Origin: Opitutaceae bacterium | GTDB taxonomy: Bacteria > Verrucomicrobiota > Verrucomicrobiia > Opitutales > Opitutaceae | Reading direction: 5' to 3' | Length of the DNA stretch: 10,073 nt | NCBI GenBank assembly: GCA_029979145.1 | Contig: JAPOIC010000055.1 | Coordinates: 1-10,073 of the forward strand | Shown here: positions 1 to 7,349 of the stretch, piece by piece | How positions within the stretch are numbered: position 1 is the first letter of the stretch | Layout of the letters: every line of letters begins with the position of its first letter | The notes under the pieces: model-generated | Told to the model about the DNA's origin: nothing | Databases searched by the model: none | Seen by the model: the letters and a program-made list of their open reading frames with translations, nothing else | Translations under genes and position numbers: made by a program

Positions 1-1671
1 CGGCGTGAGCGTGGCGGAGGCGAGGACCACGCCGCCAAAGCTGCGCAACGTCTCGCCGATAGCGGTGGAGGCGTCGAAGCAGGTGAATGCCAGTTCGCTC
101 TCGCGCGGGCACCAGAGGAGTTTCTTCAGCCGCGTGTCCTTTAGCCAGCCGATGAGTTCGCCCACGCGCCAGAGCTGGGCGCTGAAGTCCGGGCCGAGTG
201 CGGCGTAGTCGACCGGCTGGGCCGCGAGGTGGTCGGCGATCTTTTCCAAGGTGTCGAGCAGGTCGCTTTCCAAAGCATTGTCGAGTTGGTCGACGGGCAG
301 GAGGGCGGACAGGAACAGGGTATAGCTTTCCCAGGCGCGAATGAGCGGGGCGGCCGCGCCGATGTGATCGAGTTCCGCGAGCAGGGCCCGGGCGGCCCCG
401 GCATGGACGGTGGGTGACCACGCGTCGGCGACGCGCGACGGCAGGTTGTGCGCCTCGTCGATCAGGAGCAGCGTCCGCGCGGCTTCGAATCCGGGTTGGT
501 TGAAAAAGAGTCCGCTGCTGCCGGGCGAGAAGACGTAGTTGTAGTCGCCGATCCACACTTCGTTGAATGCGAGTGAAGCGCGGGTGATTTCGTAGGGACA
601 GATCCGGGCCTCGCGTCCGGCGGTGCGCAGGGTCTCGAGGTCGCGGGCGTGGCCCTCGATGCGATAGAAGCGGGCGAGTCCGCTGTTGGGCCAGCGAGCC
701 TCGACGTCGGCGAGATGCGCGCAGCTCTCGCTGACGCAGTGAAAGGTGGAGTTGATGCAATGCTCGGCTTTGTTGCGCACATGCCACACGGCGACGGCCG
801 CGCCGCCGTCGGGTGTCGCCGTCATGGCGCTGATCTGCCGCACGACCTGCAACTGGCCGGTGGATTTGCTCGTGAGGTAGAGCACGCGGTCGAAATGCCC
901 GCGCTGCAATTGGCCAAGGGCGAACTCCAACAAGACGCCCGTCTTGCCGAATCCGGTCGGCGCCTCGAATAGCGTGACCGGCGTGCCTTCAAATGCGGAC
1001 GTGAGGTCGGTTAGGGTCGACTCCTGCCCGGGGCGCGGCGAGGGGAAGGCCGGTTGAAAGCTCAGCGCGGCGAGGCGTTGGCGGGCGCGAAGCCGCAGGT
1101 CGAGAAACTCGATGACGCGTTCGATCTGCGCGACGCACGCGGCCTCGTCGGCGGGCGTAAGCGTGACGGTCTGGGCAAGTCCGCTGCCGGCCTCGATGAA
1201 GAGCAGCTCTGCCCGCAACGTGACGGACGGATCGGCCACGCGCCGCAGGCGCAGGTAGGTCGCGGCCTGAATGAAGTAGTCCGGGTGCGCAGCGCGCAGC
1301 TCATGTTCGTCGGCGGGCAGCGGCCGCAACACGGTTTTGATCTCGCGCAGCGTGAGCGCGGGGGCGGGCGCGACCTCTCCCGGTTTGTAACGTAATACGT
1401 TACTAACGGGCGCGGGCACGAGTTGGTCGATGCGGCCGGTGAGGGCGAGGCGCCAGCCGCGGTGGAGCCATTCGCCGTCGAGGGCGACCTCGAAGGTGGC
1501 ATCGGGGTGCTCGGCGGTGACCTGGCGGCGGAGTTCCTGGTGCCAGTGCGTGCCCAGTTGAGCGCGCCAGATGCCCTGCAGGCCCTCGCCGGGGTCGTGG
1601 GGCCCGAGGGTGAAGCGGGAGAATTCGCCGACGCTCAATTCGGCCCGGCGCTGGTCGAGGTCGAAGCGCAT
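1..1671 (-). CDS. PD-(D/E)XK nuclease-XPD/DinG-type helicase fusion (3' end outside window)
   Basis: The 557 visible residues join two enzymes. Residues about 1-200 look like a RecB/Cas4/AddB-type PD-(D/E)XK nuclease: GTHWH with H44, GRID with D82, EIK with E110 and K112, and Q135/Y139 in a QxxxYxxLR-like helix. From about residue 205 comes a superfamily 2 Rad3/XPD/DinG helicase: Walker A EAPTGFGKT (236-244, K243), DEAH box (405-408) and ASATL (551-555), where the window cuts it. Between Walker A and DEAH lie four cysteines, C305, C312, C317 and C358, placed like the 4Fe-4S ligands of XPD/DinG. The second RecA-like domain must lie left of the window. The family unwinds DNA 5'-3'; the nuclease would cut single strands or flaps (inferred). 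The ATG at 1669-1671 is 4 bp after the recO-like stop with no Shine-Dalgarno sequence, suggesting translational coupling; a slightly longer N terminus is possible. Last gene of the visible operon. The domain calls are secure, the biological role is not. Confidence 0.9.
   Translation of the reverse strand, partial: MRFDLDQRRAELSVGEFSRFTLGPHDPGEGLQGIWRAQLGTHWHQELRRQVTAEHPDATFEVALDGEWLHRGWRLALTGRIDQLVPAPVSNVLRYKPGEVAPAPALTLREIKTVLRPLPADEHELRAAHPDYFIQAATYLRLRRVADPSVTLRAELLFIEAGSGLAQTVTLTPADEAACVAQIERVIEFLDLRLRARQRLAALSFQPAFPSPRPGQESTLTDLTSAFEGTPVTLFEAPTGFGKTGVLLEFALGQLQRGHFDRVLYLTSKSTGQLQVVRQISAMTATPDGGAAVAVWHVRNKAEHCINSTFHCVSESCAHLADVEARWPNSGLARFYRIEGHARDLETLRTAGREARICPYEITRASLAFNEVWIGDYNYVFSPGSSGLFFNQPGFEAARTLLLIDEAHNLPSRVADAWSPTVHAGAARALLAELDHIGAAAPLIRAWESYTLFLSALLPVDQLDNALESDLLDTLEKIADHLAAQPVDYAALGPDFSAQLWRVGELIGWLKDTRLKKLLWCPRESELAFTCFDASTAIGETLRSFGGVVLASATLTP
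1387..1403. repeat. Perfect 8-bp inverted repeat inside the nuclease domain
   Basis: GTAACGTA-A-TACGTTAC is a perfect palindrome with a one-base centre, in a short AT-rich island within very GC-rich coding sequence. It falls in the codons for residues about 90-95, the loop between the catalytic GRID and EIK strands, and keeps the reading frame. It could be an operator-like site, a small dispersed palindrome tolerated in a surface loop, or chance. No function is visible. Confidence 0.5.
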
Positions 1672-1675
1672 GGGG

Positions 1676-2293
1676 TCAGTCGAGGAGGATTTCCGTGTGG
1701 CCGCGCAGGTATTCGGTGAGTCGATTATGGAGGCGGGCGACTTCGGCAATGTCGGCGTTTTGGCCCGCGACCGGTTGATTCAGCAAGGTGCGGGCGAGTT
1801 CGCGGTCGGCGGACGGCAGGGTGGGAAACCAATGCTGGCGGATGGGGTAACCCTCGTCGCGGGCGAAGAGGTAGAGCGCCTTGAAGTGGACAATGTCGGG
1901 GCGTTCCGCGGCGGCGAAGGACGCGAGCACCTGGCGTAGCAGATCCATCACGGGGGCGCGGCTTTCCTCGGGGACTTGGTTGCGCGCAAGGACACTGGCA
2001 AAGCCGGAGGCGTGGCGCAGCGCGTCATAGCTGCGCCCGATGCCGGCGGGCCGTTGCAGCACGCGCGCTTCCTTGACGAACCAGGTCTGGCCTTGGTTGG
2101 AACTCTCAAGCAGCAGCGAGGCTTCGTCGAAGAGATCAAGCGGGGCGAGGCTGCCGCCGGTCTTTTTCGGCAGGCGCTGGAGGATGATCAGGTTGCCGTG
2201 TTCGCCCGAAAAAACCGTGCACGTTTGGAACGCGTCACCGGGTGGACGCTTCAGGAGCACAATGGCGTCGGTCTGGAGCGAGAGGCCGGGCAC
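1676..2293 (-). CDS. recO: RecO-like DNA recombination/repair protein
   Basis: A 205-residue protein starting at GTG, 6 bp after the DUF502 gene. The N terminus (about 6-80) reads like the RecO OB fold: a DAIVLLKRP strand, then a FSGEHGNLIILQRLPKK segment matching the usual 'reHGri...arGarr' region, then a LAPLDLFDEASLLL strand matching 'L.pf..l.l'. The rest is mostly helical, as in the RecO C-terminal domain. Only one cysteine (C25) is present, so the zinc finger of some RecO proteins is absent. RecO works with RecR to load RecA onto SSB-coated single strands and anneals complementary strands. The protein is somewhat short and divergent (RecO is usually about 230-250 residues). Context supports the call: recO ends the phoH-pgpH-ybeY cluster in Firmicutes, and a repair helicase follows 4 bp downstream. 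No Shine-Dalgarno sequence precedes the start. Confidence 0.75.
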   Translation of the reverse strand: MPGLSLQTDAIVLLKRPPGDAFQTCTVFSGEHGNLIILQRLPKKTGGSLAPLDLFDEASLLLESSNQGQTWFVKEARVLQRPAGIGRSYDALRHASGFASVLARNQVPEESRAPVMDLLRQVLASFAAAERPDIVHFKALYLFARDEGYPIRQHWFPTLPSADRELARTLLNQPVAGQNADIAEVARLHNRLTEYLRGHTEILLD

Positions 2294-2299
2294 GCGGAT

Positions 2300-2989
2300 T
2301 CAGCTGCCGGGCAGGGAAGTCGGGGTGCCGGTCTCCGCGGGAGCGGGGCCGGGCCACGGTGGCACCACGCCGCCGCCGGAAATGATGAGCTTCATGCCGT
2401 CGCCGACGCTCATGTCCAACTCGACGATTTCATTTTTCGGGAAGAACACGAGGAAACCGCTGGTGGGGTTGGGCGTGGTGGGCACAAACACGGTCCAGAC
2501 TTCCTGTTGGGTTTTTTGCTGGGCTTCGCCTTGGGCGCGGGTGGTCAGGAAGCCGATGACCCAGGCGTCGCGCCGGGGAAATTGCACGAGCACGACCTTG
2601 CTGAAGATATTGCGCTTCTGGGACCCGAAGGTGTCGACGATCTGCTTCACGGTGTTGTAGACCGCGCTCACACCGGGGATACCGAGCATAACGCGCTCGC
2701 CCACGCTGAGCAGGTATTTGCCGAACACGTGCCGCGACACGTAGCCGAGCACCGTGACCAAGAGGAGAACGATGACCGTGGCGATGATGTCCCAGAGCAG
2801 GTCGAGCCCCGGCCGGTCGCGGAGGAACTCCGGGAGAAAGTAGATGAAGACCGGGCTGACCGAGCCGCCCACGACCTCGATGATGTTGCGCAGGGCCCAG
2901 ACGGTGACGACGAGCGGCGCGAGCAACACCAGTCCCGTGAGGAAGGCGTTGCGAAACGTGATGAGCTTCGAGTCGTCGTGATCGGGCAT
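2300..2989 (-). CDS. DUF502 family integral membrane protein
   Basis: A 229-residue protein with two hydrophobic segments at about 12-33 and 64-83 (ATG numbering), followed by a soluble domain. Hallmarks of DUF502 are visible: IPGVSAVYNTVKQIVDTF (about 104-121), VFVPTTPNPTSGFLVFFP (about 168-184) and a DMSVGDGMKLIISGGGV segment (about 192-208). The C-terminal tail is rich in Pro and Gly. Its biochemical role in bacteria is not established; plant homologues (LCV/COV1) are membrane proteins of the endomembrane system. I chose the ATG at 2987-2989 because GTGAG lies 9 bases upstream; a GTG at 3008-3010 would add seven residues. It sits between ybeY and the recO-like gene, where Firmicutes carry dgkA, cdd and era. 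Confidence 0.88.
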   Translation of the reverse strand: MPDHDDSKLITFRNAFLTGLVLLAPLVVTVWALRNIIEVVGGSVSPVFIYFLPEFLRDRPGLDLLWDIIATVIVLLLVTVLGYVSRHVFGKYLLSVGERVMLGIPGVSAVYNTVKQIVDTFGSQKRNIFSKVVLVQFPRRDAWVIGFLTTRAQGEAQQKTQQEVWTVFVPTTPNPTSGFLVFFPKNEIVELDMSVGDGMKLIISGGGVVPPWPGPAPAETGTPTSLPGS

Positions 2990-3031
2990 GGCGTGCCGCT
3001 CACTGTTCACAGCCCCCGGCCCGACGCAAAA

Positions 3032-3508
3032 TTATTTGCGCAATTCGAACCTCGGCAGGGCGTCTGCCGCCTCCAGCAAGCGCAGGGCCCGGGCCTCGGC
3101 GGCCCGCATCCGCCGCTTCAAGGCCGGTTGCAGGTCGTCGTAGCCGGCCAAATGCAGCCAGCCGTGCACCACGTAGAGGGCGAGCTCGGTGGCGAAAGGT
3201 CGGCCGTGCTCACGGGCGTAGGCGGCGGCGCGGTCCGCGGAGACGCACACCTCGCCGGCGGTCCCCAAGGCGGGGTCGCCCTCAAAGGTGATGACGTCGG
3301 TGACCGTCGGGTCGTCGAGGAAGTCAGCGTGCAGCTGCGCGAGCGCCGGGTCGGTCATGAACACGAGGGAGAGTTCGCCAGCGGGGCAGCCGCCGCGGAA
3401 ACGCTGGGCGGCGCTGTCGAGGACGGCAATGAGGCGCTTCACCCCGGCGCGATCCACGCGCAGGCGGGAGTGATGATTGGCGATGCTGACCTCGCGGCCG
3501 GAGCTCAT
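3032..3508 (-). CDS. ybeY: YbeY endoribonuclease / rRNA maturation factor, third metal ligand altered
   Basis: A 158-residue protein, normal length for YbeY, a zinc endoribonuclease needed for 16S rRNA 3'-end maturation and 70S quality control. Family motifs in order are LSLVFMTD (46-53), the strongly conserved TDVITF (70-75), GEVCVS (85-90) and the metal motif HGWLHLAGYDD (115-125). The family consensus is H-x3-H-x5-H; here H115 and H119 are kept but the third position is D125 (codon GAC at 3134-3136, one base from His CAC). Asp can serve as third ligand in some metallohydrolases, so activity is not excluded. Its ATG overlaps the upstream pgpH-like stop in an ATGA junction, and phoH/ybeZ, its classic partner, lies one gene further upstream. 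Confidence 0.93.
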   Translation of the reverse strand: MSSGREVSIANHHSRLRVDRAGVKRLIAVLDSAAQRFRGGCPAGELSLVFMTDPALAQLHADFLDDPTVTDVITFEGDPALGTAGEVCVSADRAAAYAREHGRPFATELALYVVHGWLHLAGYDDLQPALKRRMRAAEARALRLLEAADALPRFELRK

Positions 3509-5865
3509 GCCTTGGCAGGGGCGGTGCTGGCGTCATCCTCGGGGTAGTCCACCCGCGAGTGCAGCATGTTGAGCATCGTGTGGGCGAAGCTCTCTTTGAC
3601 GGCGGAAAGCTCGCTGAAGGTCAGCGGCGATTCGTCCAGCTGCTGGTCCTCGATCCGCTCGCGCACGATGGACTCGATGAGCTCGTTGAGGTGCTGCGGG
3701 GTGACGCGGCGCAGCCTGCGCGAGGCGGCCTCCACGCCGTCGGCCAGCGAGATGATGGCGCTCTCCTTGAACTGCGGCCGCGGGCCGTCGTAGCGGTAGG
3801 TCGTCTCGGAGACCTCTGCGGGGACTAGGCCCGGGGGAAGCGGATCCTTGGTATCGCCGCGGCGAAATGGCGTGCCGGTGCCATGCGTGCGGGTGACCTC
3901 GCGGTGGTAGAAATAGCGGATGAGCGACGTGCCGTGGTGCTGCTGGATGACATCGATGATCGGGCGCGGCAGGCGGTGCTGGCGGGCGAGATCGACGCCC
4001 TCCTTCACGTGACTCTTGATGATGAGCGCCGAGAGGGAAGGATTGTTGTCGTCGTGCGGGTTACCGCGGCCGCGCTGGTTCTCGATGAAATACTCCGGCT
4101 TCACCGTCTTGCCGATGTCGTGGTAAAGCGCGCAGACGCGGGCGAGGAGCGGGTTGGCGCCGACGGCGCCGGCGGCGTTTTCCGAAAGCTGCGCCACCAC
4201 CAGCGAGTGATGATAGGTGCCCGGCGCCTCGAGCTGCATACGGCGCAGCAGCGGGTGATTGTAGTCGGTGAGCTCGAGCAGCGTGATGTTGGTCGTGCGC
4301 TTGAAGAGGCTTTCGAAGACCGGCAGCAGGCCGACGACCATGATGCCGGTGAGCACGCCGGACGCCAGGCCGGCGCCAAATTGCATCAGGAGCGTAGGGG
4401 CGGGAAGTTTGTCGGCCACACCGACGAGGAGCGCAAACGTGGCGATGGCCAGTCCGCCCAAGCCTGCGGCGCGCACAACGCGACTGCGTTTGCGCACGTC
4501 CTGCGCGGTGAAGATCGCGACGGTCGAGGCGAGAAAGGTCACCACCAGCAAGTCCAGCCGGTTTCCATAGATCACCCCGGTGAAGATGGAGATGAACAGC
4601 GCCATGAAGATCGCGGAGCCGGCGTCGATCAGAATGGCGACGATCAACGGCGCGAAGGCCGAGGGCGCGATGTAGGGGAGGGTCGAGGCCCAGTCGGTGT
4701 TGGCGGCAAAGAAGTCGAGTTCGCCGAGCGAGCTGACGGCGCGCACCAAGGCAATGTTGAGGATCACGACCAGCGCGAGGAGGCCAAGGCGGGTGTTGCT
4801 CTGAAAAGTCTCTCGGTCCTCCAGCCGCACGTAGAACACGCTGGCAAGGACCATGGCGAGCACCAGCAGGATGCGGCCGAAGAGCCGCAGGTCTTCGTCG
4901 AGCTGGTTGTCGGTGCTGGCGCGGAGTGCGCGCCGGTGGGCCATGAACATCTCGTATTGTTCGTCAGACACGCGCGTGCCCGGCTCGATGATCGGCTCGC
5001 CGCGGGCGACATCGACCATCACGGGTTGCAAGCGGTCGAGGGCGGCGCGTTCGCGCTCGGCGGTGGCTTCGCGGTCAAAGACCAGGTTGGGCGTGACGCC
5101 GAGGCGCAGGAAACGGAAGAGCGCGCCGGCGATGGGACGCGGCACGTCTCCGCCGGAAAGATTCAGCCGCAGGTAGGTCAGCGCTTCCTCGAGGGATTGG
5201 ATGCGGCGCACGCCGACGCCGCCGGGGCCCATGACCTGGGTGACGGGAATGTTGCCCGGCATGGCGGTGAGGCTGCCGTCGTGCACGCCGTCGGCGTAGA
5301 TCTGGCGAAGAATATCCAGGCCCGACTCGAACAAGACGGCGCGTGTGTCCGGATTTACGCCCGTGACGAGCAGTTTGAAATCCTCGGCGCCGGCGTGGTA
5401 GGGCCCGCTGGCGTTAAAGGCCTCGAACGCCGCCACGAGGTCGACCGGCAGTTCGCTCGTTGTAAAGGCGCCGTCGGGGGCGAGTCGTTCCGCGTCCGCC
5501 ACGCGCGACTGGAGTTCGCGCAGGCCCGCCTCGAATTTCTGCAACGGCGCCTGGTCGAGCTTGTAGACCGGCGGCACGCGATCGAGGACCTGCTCGCGGG
5601 CGGCCGCGGTGCGGCTGGCGCTTTCGTAGGTGAAAGGCAGGGCGGCGACAATGCGCGTGGTCGCCAGCTGGTTGGGCTGCACCGGCAGGTGAGACGGGTT
5701 CAGGCCGGCCGAGCTGATGACGACAATAGCGGCGACGGTGCACAGGAAGATGCCGGCAGTGACGAGCCGGCTGTTTTCCAAAAAGGTCAGGAACACCCCG
5801 GACTCGGCCGTGCGGCGTTGGCGCCGGTGACCCAGCAGTGTGCGGAGTTGGTTGAGCAGCGACAT
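3505..5865 (-). CDS. pgpH: PgpH-like 7TM-HD cyclic dinucleotide phosphodiesterase
   Basis: A 786-residue membrane protein with the full 7TMR-HDED / 7TM / HD layout. One membrane segment lies at about 33-54, then a long extracytoplasmic domain (about 60-325) with the PPVY motif (98-101), seven hydrophobic segments (about 328-515), and a cytoplasmic HD domain. Likely metal ligands are H552 or H553, H582-D583 in YHDIGK, H619, H643 or H644, and D709. In Listeria and Bacillus this family (PgpH) hydrolyses c-di-AMP to pApA; that substrate here is an inference. The region between FYHRE (652-656) and YRYDGPRPQ (690-698) appears about 20 residues longer than I expect for PgpH and is rich in Gly, Pro and Thr. 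It starts 3 bp after the phoH stop and ends overlapping ybeY, so co-translation is likely. Confidence 0.93.
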   Translation of the reverse strand: MSLLNQLRTLLGHRRQRRTAESGVFLTFLENSRLVTAGIFLCTVAAIVVISSAGLNPSHLPVQPNQLATTRIVAALPFTYESASRTAAAREQVLDRVPPVYKLDQAPLQKFEAGLRELQSRVADAERLAPDGAFTTSELPVDLVAAFEAFNASGPYHAGAEDFKLLVTGVNPDTRAVLFESGLDILRQIYADGVHDGSLTAMPGNIPVTQVMGPGGVGVRRIQSLEEALTYLRLNLSGGDVPRPIAGALFRFLRLGVTPNLVFDREATAERERAALDRLQPVMVDVARGEPIIEPGTRVSDEQYEMFMAHRRALRASTDNQLDEDLRLFGRILLVLAMVLASVFYVRLEDRETFQSNTRLGLLALVVILNIALVRAVSSLGELDFFAANTDWASTLPYIAPSAFAPLIVAILIDAGSAIFMALFISIFTGVIYGNRLDLLVVTFLASTVAIFTAQDVRKRSRVVRAAGLGGLAIATFALLVGVADKLPAPTLLMQFGAGLASGVLTGIMVVGLLPVFESLFKRTTNITLLELTDYNHPLLRRMQLEAPGTYHHSLVVAQLSENAAGAVGANPLLARVCALYHDIGKTVKPEYFIENQRGRGNPHDDNNPSLSALIIKSHVKEGVDLARQHRLPRPIIDVIQQHHGTSLIRYFYHREVTRTHGTGTPFRRGDTKDPLPPGLVPAEVSETTYRYDGPRPQFKESAIISLADGVEAASRRLRRVTPQHLNELIESIVRERIEDQQLDESPLTFSELSAVKESFAHTMLNMLHSRVDYPEDDASTAPAKA

Positions 5866-5868
5866 GGC

Positions 5869-6843
5869 TCAGGCACCCGCCTCGGTTTGGATGGGATTCT
5901 GATACTGGTCGTAGGCCGCGATGATCTTTTGCACCAGCGGATGGCGCACGACATCGGCGCCGGAGAAACTGTGAAACGCGATGCCCGGCACGTGGTTGAG
6001 GATGCGGCGCACCTCGATGAGCCCGGACTGTTTGCTACGCGGCAGGTCGACCTGGGTGATGTCGCCCGTGATCACCATGCGCGAGCCTTCCCCAAGGCGC
6101 GTAAGAAACATCATCATCTGCTCCGGCGTGGTGTTCTGCGCCTCGTCGAGAATGATGAACGCGTTAGAAAGCGTGCGGCCCCGCATATAGGCCAGCGGCG
6201 CGATCTCAATGATGCCTTTTTCGGTGAGGCGGGTGACGTCCTCCGCATCCAGCATGTCGTGCAAGCCGTCGTAGAGCGGGCGCAGGTAGGGCAGGATTTT
6301 TTCGCGGAGATCGCCGGGCAGAAAGCCCAGGGCCTCGCCGGCTTCGACGGCCGGACGCGTGAGGACAATGCGCTGCACCTCGTTCTGCAGGAGCGCGCGG
6401 ACAGCCGCGGCAATCGCGAGGTAGGTCTTGCCGGTGCCCGCCGGGCCGATGCCGAAGACCACGTCGTGGCGCAGGACGGACTGCAGGTAGAGTTTCTGGC
6501 CGAGCGTTTTCGGCACGATACTCTTGCGGTTGGTGGGAATGACCAGCGGCTCGTCGACGAGCGCCTGAAGTTGGGCGCCTTCGCCGCGGGCGAAGGTTTC
6601 CGCGATGCGTTCGAAGTCCGGGGTGCGGATGGCCATGCCCTGGGTGCGGGCGGCGTCGAGGAACTGAAACATCGCCTCGGCCTTGGTCGCGGCGGCGGCA
6701 GGGGCCTCGATCTTGAGCCAGTCTTCGCGAGTCACGAATTTGACCCCGAGGAGGGCCTCGGCGTGGATCAGGTTTTCCTCGCGACCGGCGTAAAGCTGGG
6801 TGAGGTGCCGCGGATTGGCGAAATGCAGGGTCTTGGAAACCAC
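5869..6843 (-). CDS. phoH: PhoH/YbeZ family ATPase
   Basis: A 324-residue PhoH-like ATPase, the usual length for YbeZ. The small N-terminal domain (about 14-65, with the ENL motif at 23-25) resembles the KH-like fold of the family. The ATPase core then shows Walker A GPAGTGKT (133-140), LTRPAVEAGEALGFLPGDL (161-179), APLAYMRGRTL (215-225), Walker B ILDEAQN (231-237), GDITQVDLPR (260-269), and a DVVRHPLV segment near the end. PhoH proteins act with YbeY in rRNA/RNA processing and are proposed RNA helicases. I placed the start at GTG 6841-6843, 2 bp after the HIT gene's stop, because this matches the family N terminus. The frame is open further upstream to an ATG at 6970-6972, but the extra 43 residues are Arg/His/Pro-rich and overlap the HIT coding sequence. 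Confidence 0.95.
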   Translation of the reverse strand: MVSKTLHFANPRHLTQLYAGREENLIHAEALLGVKFVTREDWLKIEAPAAAATKAEAMFQFLDAARTQGMAIRTPDFERIAETFARGEGAQLQALVDEPLVIPTNRKSIVPKTLGQKLYLQSVLRHDVVFGIGPAGTGKTYLAIAAAVRALLQNEVQRIVLTRPAVEAGEALGFLPGDLREKILPYLRPLYDGLHDMLDAEDVTRLTEKGIIEIAPLAYMRGRTLSNAFIILDEAQNTTPEQMMMFLTRLGEGSRMVITGDITQVDLPRSKQSGLIEVRRILNHVPGIAFHSFSGADVVRHPLVQKIIAAYDQYQNPIQTEAGA

Positions 6844-6845
6844 GG

Positions 6846-7349
6846 TCAGGCGGACGGGTTGGCGGGGAGGGTGGCGGCGACGGCGCTGAGGCGTTCCCAC
6901 ATCGCATCGAGCGACTGGGGCAGCGTGCGTGTGCGGCCGATGACCGGCATGAAATTGGTGTCGCCGTTCCAACGCGGGACAATGTGGGCGTGCAGGTGGG
7001 CGATGGAACCGCCGGCGGCCGAGCCGAGGTTGTAGCCCACATTGAAGCCGTCGGGCTTGATCGCGGCCTGCAGCAGGCGTTTGGCGAAGACCATGGTTTC
7101 CATCAGGTCGGCGCGTTCGGCGGCGGAAAGGGCTTCGAGTTCGGTCACTTCCCGATACGGAATGGCGAGCAGGTGTCCCGGATTGTAAGGAAACCGGTTC
7201 ATCAGGAGATAGGAGAGCTGGCCGCGATGGACAATCAGGGCGCGCCGGTCGTCGCCGAGGGCGGGCAGGTCGGTGAACGGGCGCTGGGTCTCCGGGTAAC
7301 GGGGCGCCTCGATATACTCCATGCGCCAGTAAGCGTGCAGTTGCTCCAT
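6846..7349 (-). CDS. HIT-domain protein (Ap4A phosphorylase/hydrolase-like)
   Basis: A 167-residue histidine-triad protein. The triad HLHAHIVPRW (118-127; H118, H120, H122) is followed by NGDTNFMPVIG (128-138), a pattern of the diadenosine-polyphosphate phosphorylase-like branch exemplified by Mycobacterium Rv2613c. NRFPYNPGHLLAIP (51-64), GFNVGYNLG (101-109) and GGSIAH (113-118) are other HIT landmarks. The N-terminal WRMEYI (8-13) also fits this branch, supporting the ATG at 7347-7349; an upstream in-frame ATG at 7467-7469 would add 40 residues without family resemblance and would start inside the divergent-promoter palindrome. Such enzymes cleave Ap4A or related nucleotides; the exact substrate cannot be read. 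It is the first gene of the minus-strand operon. Confidence 0.9.
   Translation of the reverse strand: MEQLHAYWRMEYIEAPRYPETQRPFTDLPALGDDRRALIVHRGQLSYLLMNRFPYNPGHLLAIPYREVTELEALSAAERADLMETMVFAKRLLQAAIKPDGFNVGYNLGSAAGGSIAHLHAHIVPRWNGDTNFMPVIGRTRTLPQSLDAMWERLSAVAATLPANPSA

Noticed and set aside
1..1671. Cas4/CRISPR association suggested by the nuclease motifs
   Set aside because: No repeats or cas genes are nearby, and the Fe-S cysteines typical of Cas4 nucleases are absent from the nuclease domain; the repair context (RecO, XPD-type helicase) explains it better.
1976..3547. Plus-strand open frame of 523 codons
   Set aside because: Antisense shadow of the recO-like, DUF502 and ybeY genes; no recognisable domain and compositionally biased.
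6844..6972. Longer phoH start at ATG 6970-6972
   Set aside because: The added residues overlap the HIT coding sequence in another frame and do not resemble PhoH N termini; GTG 6841-6843 fits the family and the operon spacing.
3883..7035. Long plus-strand open frame of 1050 codons
   Set aside because: It runs antisense to pgpH, phoH and HIT, whose motifs are unmistakable. Its product is low-complexity (Arg, Asp, Gly, His, Glu) without domains, a usual artefact of high-GC third codon positions.
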